A DNA stretch of 64,000 nt from Povalibacter uvarum (lineage in GTDB: Bacteria; Pseudomonadota; Gammaproteobacteria; Steroidobacterales; Steroidobacteraceae). The DNA lies in the NCBI RefSeq assembly GCF_014202975.1, contig NZ_JACHHZ010000004.1, positions 1 through 64,000 on the forward strand, read 5' to 3'. The translations under genes were made by a program, and so were the position numbers. The notes under the pieces were generated by a model, which was not told the origin of the DNA, searched no databases, and was given only the letters and a program-made list of their open reading frames with translations. Shown here piece after piece: positions 55,085-63,516 of the stretch. Position 1 is the stretch's first letter; each line of letters opens with the position of its first letter.

Positions 55085-57616
55085 TCACGTTCCGCGGGGT
55101 TTCGCCCTCGACGTCGCCTCGGCGGTCAGCGGATCGTCCGGCCAGTAGTGGCGCGGGTACCGCCCCTTGAGTTCGCGCTTGACTTCCGCGTAGCCACGCG
55201 ACCAGAAACTCGCCAGGTCCTGCGTGACCTGGACCGGGCGATGAGCCGGCGAGAGAAGTTCCAGCGTCAGCGGAACTCCCGCGACCCGCGGCGTTTCGTG
55301 CATGCCGAAGACTTCCTGCAGGCGCACGGCCACAGTCGGCGAGGGCGTGGAGTAGTCAATCGGAATGCGCGATCCGCTCGGCACGGCGAGGTGAGTCGGC
55401 GTCAGTTCGTTGAGTCGCTGCTGCTGGTCCCAATCGAGCAGGCCGATGAGCGCGCCGTGCAGGTCGAGTCGCGACCAGTGATCGCGCCGGGTCATGCCGT
55501 CCAGCCAGGGCGCGAGCCAGTGCTCGAGCGTTTCCAGCAAAGCCGCATCGCTCGTCGCCGGCCACGGCTTCGTGCTCCGCTTGTCATGCAGGTGCACGAA
55601 GTCGATGCGTGATTGCAACGCGCGCGATTCCTTCGTCCAGGGCAGGCTCGCCAGGCCCAGTTCCCGGATACCTGCAACGAGCGCGGATACCATCTTGCCA
55701 CTGTCCGGCGTGTCGAGCCGTCGCGATTCGAGGCACACCGCGCCCAGCCAGCGCTCGCGCTGTGCGTTCACCGCCTGCTCCCGAGAGTTCCATTCGATGC
55801 GTTCGCGCGTATCGATGTGGGAAGCGAAATCCGCCTCGAGCGTTGCACGTTCGATCGGCGCCGCGAGGCGAATCGTTGCTTCACGTTCACCGGCATCCAG
55901 ATCCGCGATCACGAGGAACTCGGCGCGGCCTATTGAACTGACGTCCGCAAGTTTCGCGCCGCGGCCGCTGGTCAGCAGATAGCGACCGCCTTCGCCACGC
56001 GACTGCGCAATGCGATCGGGATACGCCAGCGCGAGCAGTCGACCTGCAGACGCGTCGTCATACTCGGCTTCGCGCGACTGCGGCGCGCTGACCTGTCGAG
56101 CGAGCAGATCGATACTGCGTGTGACACGCTGTCGGACACCAGCGTCGATCGTGGCACTGCGGGAGGTGCGACGTTCCCGCAATGCGTCGATCCGCAGTCG
56201 CAGGTCGATATCGCGCTGGCCCGAGCTTCGCAGCAGGTCGCGTTCACCGAGCAGGGCCGCGATTTGCAGCGCGGGTTGGCGCAGCCCCATTTCACCGCCA
56301 CGCACGATCATGTGAGCAAGGCGTGGATGAACGCCGATGCGCGCAAGCGTGCGGCCATGACTATTGATGCGCCCGTCGGCATCGACGGCGTCGAGGTCTT
56401 TCAGCAAATCTCTCGCCTGCGCAAAGCTGGCAGCCGGCGGCACATCGAGCCATCGCAGTTGTTGCGGATCGCTGATACCCCAGTTCGCCAGCTCCAGCGC
56501 GAGCGGTGCGAGATCAGCCTCGAGGATTTCAGCGGGTGTCTGAGCCGCGAGCATCCCCTGCTCGGGCTCCGGCCAGAGCCGGTAGCAGATGCCGGGTGCG
56601 AGTCGTCCTGCACGACCGCGACGCTGGTCGGCGGAAGCACGCGAGATGCGCACGACTTCGAGCCGACTCATTCCGGTGGCGGGGTCGAAGCGAGACCGTC
56701 GCGCGAGTCCGGCGTCGACGACGACGCGCACCCCTTCGATCGTGAGGCTGGTTTCGGCGATGTTCGTCGCGAGCACGATTTTCCGGTCTCCCGCAGCGCT
56801 GGGGCGAATCGCGGCATCCTGTTCTTCGATCGGCAACTCCCCATACAAAGGAAGGACGCGCGTGCGTGGCGGCAGCGACTCTTCGAGGAAGCGCTGAGTG
56901 CGGCGAATCTCGCCTTGGCCGGGCAGGAAGACGAGCACATCGCCTTCGTCCTGTTCGATCGAACGCCGGACAATCGACGCGGTCACCACTGCAATGTCCT
57001 CATCGCGTCCGCGGGCAGCTTGCCCGGGCGGCCGTTCGCGATGATGTGTTTCCACGGGAAACATGCGCCCCGCGGATGAGACGATCGGCGCATCACCCAG
57101 GAGTTTTGCGACACCTTCGCCATCCAGGGTGGCGGACATCACGAGCATCTTGAGGTCGTCGCGCAGCGTGCCCTGTGCGTCGAGTGCGAGCGCAAGTCCC
57201 AGGTCAGCCTGCAGGCTGCGTTCGTGGAACTCGTCGAAGATCAGCAATCCGATCCCTTCCAGCGCGGCGTCGCGTTGCAGCCAGCGTGTGAGAATGCCTT
57301 CGGTCACGACTTCGATCCGGGTCTGGCCGCTGACCCTGCTGTCGAGCCTGGTGCGATAACCCACCGTGCGCCCTACCGGTTCGTCGAGCAACTGTGCCAT
57401 GCGGGTGGCGACCGCCCGCGCAGCGAGACGCCGCGGTTCGAGCATCACGATCCGGTTCGATGCCAGCCAGGGCGCCTCCAGGAGGGCGAGCGGCACGAGC
57501 GTCGATTTGCCGGCGCCCGGTGGCGCCTGGAGCACCACGTTGGCGTGCGACGCAAGGGTTTCCCGCAATCGCGGCAGCGCTTCGGTGACGGGCAGGTCGG
57601 GGAGGGTGATTGGCAC
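55085..57616 (-). CDS. hrpB: HrpB-type ATP-dependent RNA helicase
   Basis: An 843-residue DEAH-family helicase. Walker A is APPGAGKST; the DExH box reads DEFHERSLQADLGL. SATLDGEGVAKLLG and the C-terminal HrpB domain (APWLDGMTRRDHWSRLDLHG, HYWPDDPLTAEA) match. The GTG at 57616 is the likely start because homologues begin with LPDLPVTEAL there; no ribosome site is clear. Full length matches relatives. Confidence 0.9.
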   Translation of the reverse strand: MPITLPDLPVTEALPRLRETLASHANVVLQAPPGAGKSTLVPLALLEAPWLASNRIVMLEPRRLAARAVATRMAQLLDEPVGRTVGYRTRLDSRVSGQTRIEVVTEGILTRWLQRDAALEGIGLLIFDEFHERSLQADLGLALALDAQGTLRDDLKMLVMSATLDGEGVAKLLGDAPIVSSAGRMFPVETHHRERPPGQAARGRDEDIAVVTASIVRRSIEQDEGDVLVFLPGQGEIRRTQRFLEESLPPRTRVLPLYGELPIEEQDAAIRPSAAGDRKIVLATNIAETSLTIEGVRVVVDAGLARRSRFDPATGMSRLEVVRISRASADQRRGRAGRLAPGICYRLWPEPEQGMLAAQTPAEILEADLAPLALELANWGISDPQQLRWLDVPPAASFAQARDLLKDLDAVDADGRINSHGRTLARIGVHPRLAHMIVRGGEMGLRQPALQIAALLGERDLLRSSGQRDIDLRLRIDALRERRTSRSATIDAGVRQRVTRSIDLLARQVSAPQSREAEYDDASAGRLLALAYPDRIAQSRGEGGRYLLTSGRGAKLADVSSIGRAEFLVIADLDAGEREATIRLAAPIERATLEADFASHIDTRERIEWNSREQAVNAQRERWLGAVCLESRRLDTPDSGKMVSALVAGIRELGLASLPWTKESRALQSRIDFVHLHDKRSTKPWPATSDAALLETLEHWLAPWLDGMTRRDHWSRLDLHGALIGLLDWDQQQRLNELTPTHLAVPSGSRIPIDYSTPSPTVAVRLQEVFGMHETPRVAGVPLTLELLSPAHRPVQVTQDLASFWSRGYAEVKRELKGRYPRHYWPDDPLTAEATSRAKPRGT

Positions 57617-57777
57617 CGAGGAATTATGGTGACGCCGGGCTCGCCGCGAAAGGTGAAGAAACGTGAGCGGGCGAGGGCGATCCGCGATGCTCTTGCACCG
57701 CCACGGCCTTTCATCCAATCATCCGCGCGAAGAATTCCATAACGTTTGTCGTCCACTTCATTCGACCGGGGGGATAC

Positions 57778-59028
57778 ATGTTCAGACGTTCGTTCTTGGG
57801 GACGCTGCTGCTCGTCGTTCTGGCGGGCCAGGCAAGCGCGGCGGAGCTCGCGACGGCACGGCCGGAAAGCGTCGGCATGTCGTCCCAGCGACTCGCCAAG
57901 CTCACGGCAGCCATGAAGGATCTCTCCGATACCAAGCAGCTGTCCGGCGTGGTCACGATGGTGGCGAAGGACGGCAAGGTCGTGCACTTCGAGACCACCG
58001 GCCAGCGTGACGTGACGACGGGCGCACCGATGCAGAAGGACACGATCTTCCGCATCTATTCGATGACGAAGCCGATCACCGGCGTCGCGATGATGATGCT
58101 GTTCGAAGAGGGCAAGTGGCAGCTCAACGATCCGGTGTCGAAGCACATCCCCGAGTTCGCGAATCTCAAGGTCGCGACCGTGAATCCGGAAACCGGCGCC
58201 GTTACGCAGGTCGAACCGGAACATCCGATGACGATGCGAGAGCTGATGTCGCACAGCGGCGGTCTGACATACGGCGTCTTCGGTTCAACCGCTGTCGACG
58301 GCATGTACACGAAGGCCGGCGTGCTCAATCCCGCGCAGCCGATGCAGGCGATGATCGACAAGCTCGGGAAGATTCCGCTGCTCTCGCAGCCAGGCGCGGA
58401 CTGGCACTACAGCGTTTCCGTGGACGTGCAGGGCTATCTCGTCGAGAAGCTGTCGGGCCAGAGCTTCCCGGACTTCCTGCGCACGCGCATCTTCGAGCCG
58501 TTGAAGATGGTCGACACGGCTTTCTACGTGCCGAAGGAGAAGATGGATCGTTTCGCCGCGTTCTACACGGCCGACAAGGAAGGCAAGCTCGTCCCGATGC
58601 CGGGCGTCGCCGACTATTCCGCTGTCCCCGCACTGCCGTCAGGCGGTGGCGGTCTCGTCTCCACGATCAGCGACTACATGCGCTTCTGCCAGATGCTCCT
58701 CAATGGCGGTCAACTCGACGGCGCGCGGCTGCTGTCGCCCCTCACAGTGAAACTGATGCGCACCGATGTGCTGCCGAAGGAAGCGAAGGGTGTCGCCCCG
58801 GGCATCGGCTTCGGCATGGATTTCGCGGTGATCACCGATCCGCAACTGGCCGGCGGCTACTACGGTGAAGGCACGTACTGGTGGGGCGGCTACGCCGGCA
58901 CCTGGTTCTGGATCGACCCGGTCTACAACCTCATCGTGATCGGCATGATCCAGCACCGCAGCGAGCCGATGCCGGACGTGAGGGCGATTTCGCGGTCGTT
59001 GGCGTATCAGGCGATCACCAAGGAGTAG
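57778..59028 (+). CDS. Serine hydrolase, beta-lactamase class C fold (EstB-like)
   Basis: A 416-residue exported esterase or peptidase. A signal peptide (about 1-21) and the active-site SxxK as S95-M-T-K98 with the second motif Y in WHYSVSVDV are present; the last lid part holds LPSGGGGLVSTI. This set is typical of EstB-type esterases and some D-aminopeptidases. No beta-lactamase-specific neighbours. Ribosome site GGGGG lies before the ATG. Confidence 0.88.
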   Translation: MFRRSFLGTLLLVVLAGQASAAELATARPESVGMSSQRLAKLTAAMKDLSDTKQLSGVVTMVAKDGKVVHFETTGQRDVTTGAPMQKDTIFRIYSMTKPITGVAMMMLFEEGKWQLNDPVSKHIPEFANLKVATVNPETGAVTQVEPEHPMTMRELMSHSGGLTYGVFGSTAVDGMYTKAGVLNPAQPMQAMIDKLGKIPLLSQPGADWHYSVSVDVQGYLVEKLSGQSFPDFLRTRIFEPLKMVDTAFYVPKEKMDRFAAFYTADKEGKLVPMPGVADYSAVPALPSGGGGLVSTISDYMRFCQMLLNGGQLDGARLLSPLTVKLMRTDVLPKEAKGVAPGIGFGMDFAVITDPQLAGGYYGEGTYWWGGYAGTWFWIDPVYNLIVIGMIQHRSEPMPDVRAISRSLAYQAITKE

Positions 59029-59159
59029 CGGTGAGCGGCGAGCTGTGAGCCAGAACAGAACTCTGGCTCATTGTTTCCGGCTCACTGCCTGGCGGTCATG
59101 AGCAGCGAGCCAGGCACCGTTCTTCTGGCTCGCAGCTCATCGCTCACGGCTTCGTAGCC
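59029..59159. repeat. Family B double hairpin repeat, copy 3
   Basis: Two linked hairpins in the convergent gap: GAGCGGCGAGCTGTGAGCCA with TGGCTCATTG..GGCTCACTGC, and AGCAGCGAGCCAGGC with TGGCTCGCAGCTCATCGCTC. It is the longest family B copy. Confidence 0.8.
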
Positions 59160-59165
59160 CGCCGC

Positions 59166-60860
59166 TCATTCCAGCGTAAACCACTGCACCTCAACTCTCC
59201 TGTTGAGGTTGCTGTCCTGGCTCACTGACTCTTCCCAGCCGCGGCCGACGGTTTCGATGCGCGAGGCATCGATCTTCTTGTGACGCTCGAGCAGGGCGTC
59301 GCGCACGGCGATCGAGCGCTGGCGTGACAGCTCCATCGCCTTCATTGCCATGCTCTTCACGAGTTGCTCACCGCCCTGTTCGCGGAACTCGTTCACGCGT
59401 GCATTGTCGACGTGTCCGCGCAGCAGCACGGTCGAGCCGGGGCTGACCTGCAGGAAGCGACTGATAGTGTCGAGGTACTCCGCGTTCTGCGGTGCGCTCT
59501 TGTCGAGTGCCGACGAGTTGGGCTCGAAGAAGAAGCGGATGTCCTTGCTCAGCAGCGGATCGCCTTCGAGCGATGCCGACGTCGACGTCTTGATCGGGGC
59601 AATCGCGATCTTCTGATCCGCGTAGAGGCCTTTGCTTGCGAGCCCATCGAGGAAGCTCGTGTCCACGAAGCGCGCGGGATCGGTCGGATTCTTGATCACG
59701 CTGCCGTACGCGAGCACCGACGACTGGAAGATGCCGCCGAACGAGCCTGCGGAGTCGATAGCACCGGAGAAGAACGCGCGGTTCTCTGGCAGGTTCGCGA
59801 GGTGCACGCGGGAAAGCTCATCGCGCGCGTCGGCTTCCGACCAGCCGAATGCTTTCGCGACGACGCCGATGTTCTGCGCCTGCTGATCGCGCAGGCGGCG
59901 ATTGCCTTCGAGAATGCCGTGCACGAGTCCGCGCACCATTTCCGGGTGCGCCTTCGCGAAGCCCTTGTTCACGGCGAGCACGTCGGCTACGACCAGCAGG
60001 TTGCGATTCGACACGAGGATCTTCGCCTTGCCCTCCGACTGTTCGACGACTTCGTCGGTGCGCGGCGTCCAGCCGACGCAGCCGTTCAGTCGCGGTGAGC
60101 TGCGCTTCAGCTCATGCGCATATGCGTCGCAGGCGATGAACGCGTCTTCGTAGAACACCAGTCCCAGCGCTCCGGCTGGCGGCTGCGAATCGAGATCGCG
60201 CAGCACGCTGACCGGCACGCCGGCTTCCTGCGCGAGGTAGCGAATGAAGAACTCGCTCTCGTTGAACTGCGAGGCGGCGAGGACTTTGCCGGCGAGATTG
60301 TTGATCGAGGCGATGCCGCGATCGACGACGACCATGTCGGCACCGCGCGAGAAGCCGATCTGGACCGGGACGACGGCGTCGAACTGCCGACCGAGGACTG
60401 CAAGCGCATCTGCGGTTGTCGCGGTCGCGGCGAGACGGCCGTTGTTCAGCGGCGACCAGGTTTCGTCTTCACTCTTGGTGATCTTCACCTTGAAGCCGTA
60501 CTCCTTCGCGAAGAAGGACTCGGGGTTCGGCTCCATGCCGCCGTTCGCGACGATGAGGCCGCCATAGCCGGCGTATTCGCTGATGTCGATCTGTAGAGTG
60601 TTGTCCTTCGGCTCGAAGGTTGCTGCCGCATCGAGCGACGGGGTGCCGTCAACCGGTTCGATGGGCGCGGGCGCATCGCCATCCGCTTCCGATGCGGCGG
60701 AGGACTGGGCGCTCGTCTGGCCTGGCGCGGCTGCGTCACCTGACGGTTTCTTGCCGAGCCACAGATAGACACCCAGGCCGATCAGTCCCACGAAGAGCAG
60801 CAACGTGATCAGGTTGCCTGCAGCGGAGCCGCCTGAAACCCGTCTTTGCGCAAGTGTCAT
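59166..60860 (-). CDS. Substrate-binding domain fused to OmpA domain
   Basis: A 564-residue envelope protein. One N-terminal transmembrane helix (about 18-38) is followed by an acidic proline-rich linker. A periplasmic-binding-protein domain of NMT1/SsuA/phosphate type spans about 90-430 (ISEYAGYGGLIVANGGME, AQEAGVPVSVLRDLDSQPP). An OmpA-like peptidoglycan-binding domain ends it (IRFFFEPNSSALD, LLRGHVDNARVNEFREQGG, NRRVEVQW). It could sense a periplasmic ligand while tying the inner membrane to the cell wall. ATG 60860 has AGGAG upstream; an ATG at 60878 overlaps the previous stop. Confidence 0.85.
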   Translation of the reverse strand: MTLAQRRVSGGSAAGNLITLLLFVGLIGLGVYLWLGKKPSGDAAAPGQTSAQSSAASEADGDAPAPIEPVDGTPSLDAAATFEPKDNTLQIDISEYAGYGGLIVANGGMEPNPESFFAKEYGFKVKITKSEDETWSPLNNGRLAATATTADALAVLGRQFDAVVPVQIGFSRGADMVVVDRGIASINNLAGKVLAASQFNESEFFIRYLAQEAGVPVSVLRDLDSQPPAGALGLVFYEDAFIACDAYAHELKRSSPRLNGCVGWTPRTDEVVEQSEGKAKILVSNRNLLVVADVLAVNKGFAKAHPEMVRGLVHGILEGNRRLRDQQAQNIGVVAKAFGWSEADARDELSRVHLANLPENRAFFSGAIDSAGSFGGIFQSSVLAYGSVIKNPTDPARFVDTSFLDGLASKGLYADQKIAIAPIKTSTSASLEGDPLLSKDIRFFFEPNSSALDKSAPQNAEYLDTISRFLQVSPGSTVLLRGHVDNARVNEFREQGGEQLVKSMAMKAMELSRQRSIAVRDALLERHKKIDASRIETVGRGWEESVSQDSNLNRRVEVQWFTLE

Positions 60861-60874
60861 GTTCACTCCTGACT

Positions 60875-61726
60875 TCATTCCGAGACGCGTTGTCTGCGGT
60901 TGGCGCCCGCCTTGGGCCGCAACAGTTCCGCCGGGGGCGGTTCATCCGTCAGATCGTCGAGACCCGCGAAGATCTCGCGCTGATCCTTGAGCCAGCGATT
61001 CGCCTCGTTGAGCGATGCGGACAAGGCATCGAGGGACGATGCGACGCTGTGTTCGTCGGTGGCGAGCAGCGCCTGCTCGCGCACGAGGGAAACCTGCTGG
61101 CGCAGGCGTTCGAGCTCCGCTTCGACGAGTTCGCGCCGGCGCTCCGCATCCAGATGCGCTTCGCGCCGTGAGCGGATCACCGTGAGTTGCTGCTCGAGAC
61201 TGCGTTTCAGTTCGTCCGTGATCGAGTCGGCCGAAAGACGGTCGATGACACGGCGTTCCTGCTCCTCGAGATTGCGCTTCTCGCGGTCCGCGGACGCGAT
61301 CACCTGCAGGATCGATGCTCGGGCAGCGAGCAGTTTCAGATGCAGCCACGCCATCTGGCGCACATCCGCGATCTGCGACTCCGTCGCGCCTGTTCGCGCG
61401 AGCAACTCGACGATCTCGGCGGCCTGGATCTCGATCGATTCCTGGACCTGACGCGCTTGATTGTCGAGCACGGAAATCAGTCCGCCGTAACGGCTGTTCC
61501 AGTTCTGCTTTCCGCCATCGGCGTCGACTGTGGCGCGGAAGCGTTCATTGCGTGAGAGCGCCCACAAGTAGAGGCCCTCGAGTCCCGCGCCGATCAGCCA
61601 GAATCCCGGATTCACGAGCGCGCCGAGCAGGGCGAACGCCGCCACGCCGAACCAGTTCGGCGGGATGGGCATTCCGAACGGTTTGGCGCTGAAGGCCGCG
61701 GCGAGATAGGAACGTCGTGCGCTCAT
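60875..61726 (-). CDS. Membrane-anchored coiled-coil protein
   Basis: A 283-residue protein I do not recognise. A membrane region at about 20-58 (one or two helices) is followed by about 200 residues of charged helices in coiled-coil pattern (EEQERRVIDRL, RRELVEAELERLRQQVSLVR). The tail is basic. It lies three bases after the AAA+ ATPase gene and overlaps the OmpA-fusion gene's first start. Such proteins often act as membrane adaptors for PspA or AAA+ partners. Confidence 0.7.
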   Translation of the reverse strand: MSARRSYLAAAFSAKPFGMPIPPNWFGVAAFALLGALVNPGFWLIGAGLEGLYLWALSRNERFRATVDADGGKQNWNSRYGGLISVLDNQARQVQESIEIQAAEIVELLARTGATESQIADVRQMAWLHLKLLAARASILQVIASADREKRNLEEQERRVIDRLSADSITDELKRSLEQQLTVIRSRREAHLDAERRRELVEAELERLRQQVSLVREQALLATDEHSVASSLDALSASLNEANRWLKDQREIFAGLDDLTDEPPPAELLRPKAGANRRQRVSE

Positions 61727-61729
61727 TCG

Positions 61730-63388
61730 TCAGGACTGCGCGGCACCCGGTGCCGCGAACTTCCGGAACTGTTCCGGCACGAAGGCGAGATCCGTTGCCT
61801 CGCGCGCGGCGATGCGCATCTGGAATTCGAGGACGTCGGCGGGAACCGGATTCTGATAACCGACGAGACACGCTTCCAGCGCAGCGCCCGGCGCGACGTT
61901 CTGCGTGCGCGAGTGCCGATAGGCCTTGACTACCAGCGCTTCCGCGGCACCCGGGGTCAGCAACGTGGGCATCTTCGATTCGAGCCGCACGAGTTCCGAC
62001 GGTTCGATCACAAGACCATAGCGTTTTGCGAGCGCGCCGATCAGTCCGCCGCTTTCAGCCTGCGTGGCTGTCGGCATCAGCGGCACTTTTACGTCCACGC
62101 GGCCGGGGCGCTTGAGATCGACTTCGATCAGGTCGGGGCGTGACGACGCGAGAATCCAGAGCACGCGACCGCGATTGGCGGTGTCGGCCATCTCCTGCGC
62201 GATCATCGAATACAGGCGTCCCGAAAGACCGCTGTCCCCGCTGCCGGATTCGCGCCGGCCGAGCGTCTGGTCGGCTTCATCGATGAACACCATGCAGCGG
62301 CCGAGCGCGCGCACGAGCCGGAAGATCTTCTCGAGATTGCCTTCGCTCGAGCCGACCCATCGGTCACGGAAATTCTTGAGCTTTACCACCGGCACGCCGG
62401 CTTCGCCCGCGAGGCATTCGACGAGGAACGTCTTGCCGGTGCCGACCGGACCGCAGAGCAGGTAACCCATCGGCAGTGCCTTCAGATCGCCTGCCTGCCA
62501 CAACGCGATGTCCTGTCGCAGCCAGTGCTTGAGCGCGTCCTGGCCGTGATAGTCGTCGAGCGTGCGCTTCGATTCGATGAACTCGACGAGCCCGCCGGAA
62601 TCGCGCTCGACGAGATCCTTCTTGATCCGGGTGAGATCCTGCGGACCGAGAACCTGCTTCGAATGCGCACGCACCTTGATCAGGCTCTCGAGCGCCGACA
62701 CAGTCACGCCCGCAAGCGCTGCTGCAAGCTGGTTCAGATTCGTGTTCGACGCGAAGGCTGCGGCGTTCTGCGTCTGCAGGATTCCCAATGCGCGTTCCAG
62801 CGCCGATGCATCCGGCAGCGGCACGCGAATGCGGGCGGTGTGCGCGTCGAACGCAATCTGCGGCTCGACGTCGTTGAGATTGTCGGCAATCAGAATGCTG
62901 GTGAAGGGCAGGTCGGCGAAAGGCGGTTCGCTGGCCCACTCGCGCAGCAGGCTCGTCAGGCTGCCGTGTTCATACCCGTTGCCGTCGGCCGGCGCGATCT
63001 GATCGATGCCACGCAGGATGACCGCGACGTTCTCTTTCGACTCGCGGCCCAGCACGCGCAGGTTGCCGAGATAGCGAAGGTACTTGCTGATGTACTGCAC
63101 CGCTTCGAGCGGCTCGCGCGGCGTGCGCTTCAGATCGGCACCCGCCCATTTCTCGACGAGCTCGCCGCCGCGTTCGATCGTCAGCCCGTTGCCCATGTCG
63201 TACGACAGAACGATCTGGAAGCCCGCGAGCAACTCGTTCTCGAGATAGCCTGCGAGATTGACGAGCCGCGCGCCGACCGCGATGCGGTCGTGAACGTTGC
63301 CGTAGAGAATGAACTGGCCGTGCGCTCCGCTTTCGTACGCGAGCGCCAGTTCATTCGCCCAGGCAGGTGATCCTTGGGGTGCAGGCAT
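61730..63388 (-). CDS. Ycf46-like AAA+ ATPase
   Basis: A 552-residue protein. A degenerate N-terminal domain (about 1-260) precedes one classical AAA+ module: Walker A GPVGTGKT (313-320), pore loop RDRWVGSSEG (about 341-350), Walker B CMVFIDEAD (365-373) and RPGRVDVKVPL with arginine fingers. FIESKRTLDDYHGQDALKHW just before the AAA+ part resembles Ycf46-type ATPases. The tryptophan pore loop is like that of Vps4, katanin and similar enzymes that unfold or disassemble polymers. In an operon with a PspA/IM30 protein. Confidence 0.82.
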   Translation of the reverse strand: MPAPQGSPAWANELALAYESGAHGQFILYGNVHDRIAVGARLVNLAGYLENELLAGFQIVLSYDMGNGLTIERGGELVEKWAGADLKRTPREPLEAVQYISKYLRYLGNLRVLGRESKENVAVILRGIDQIAPADGNGYEHGSLTSLLREWASEPPFADLPFTSILIADNLNDVEPQIAFDAHTARIRVPLPDASALERALGILQTQNAAAFASNTNLNQLAAALAGVTVSALESLIKVRAHSKQVLGPQDLTRIKKDLVERDSGGLVEFIESKRTLDDYHGQDALKHWLRQDIALWQAGDLKALPMGYLLCGPVGTGKTFLVECLAGEAGVPVVKLKNFRDRWVGSSEGNLEKIFRLVRALGRCMVFIDEADQTLGRRESGSGDSGLSGRLYSMIAQEMADTANRGRVLWILASSRPDLIEVDLKRPGRVDVKVPLMPTATQAESGGLIGALAKRYGLVIEPSELVRLESKMPTLLTPGAAEALVVKAYRHSRTQNVAPGAALEACLVGYQNPVPADVLEFQMRIAAREATDLAFVPEQFRKFAAPGAAQS

Positions 63389-63407
63389 CGGCTCTCACGA
63401 GAAGGCA

Positions 63408-63515
63408 GGAATTTCCACGGGGGACACGGGGATCACTGGGTAGATCAGATCAATCGAATCTGCTTCTCGGTCCCGCCCCGTGCGCCCCGTGTTCCCCGTG
63501 GAGATCTTGCTCTTC
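63408..63515. repeat. Family A hairpin repeat (CACGGGG type), copy 5
   Basis: The left arm TTCCACGGGGGACACGGGG pairs with the right arm CCCCGTGTTCCCCGTGGAG, with a loop containing an unrelated sequence. It separates the PspA-like gene end from the ATPase start. Confidence 0.8.
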
Positions 63516-63516
63516 C

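Noticed and set aside
57778-59028. AmpC beta-lactamase
   Set aside because: The fold and SxxK motif match class C, but the sequence looks EstB-like and lacks an AmpR neighbour.
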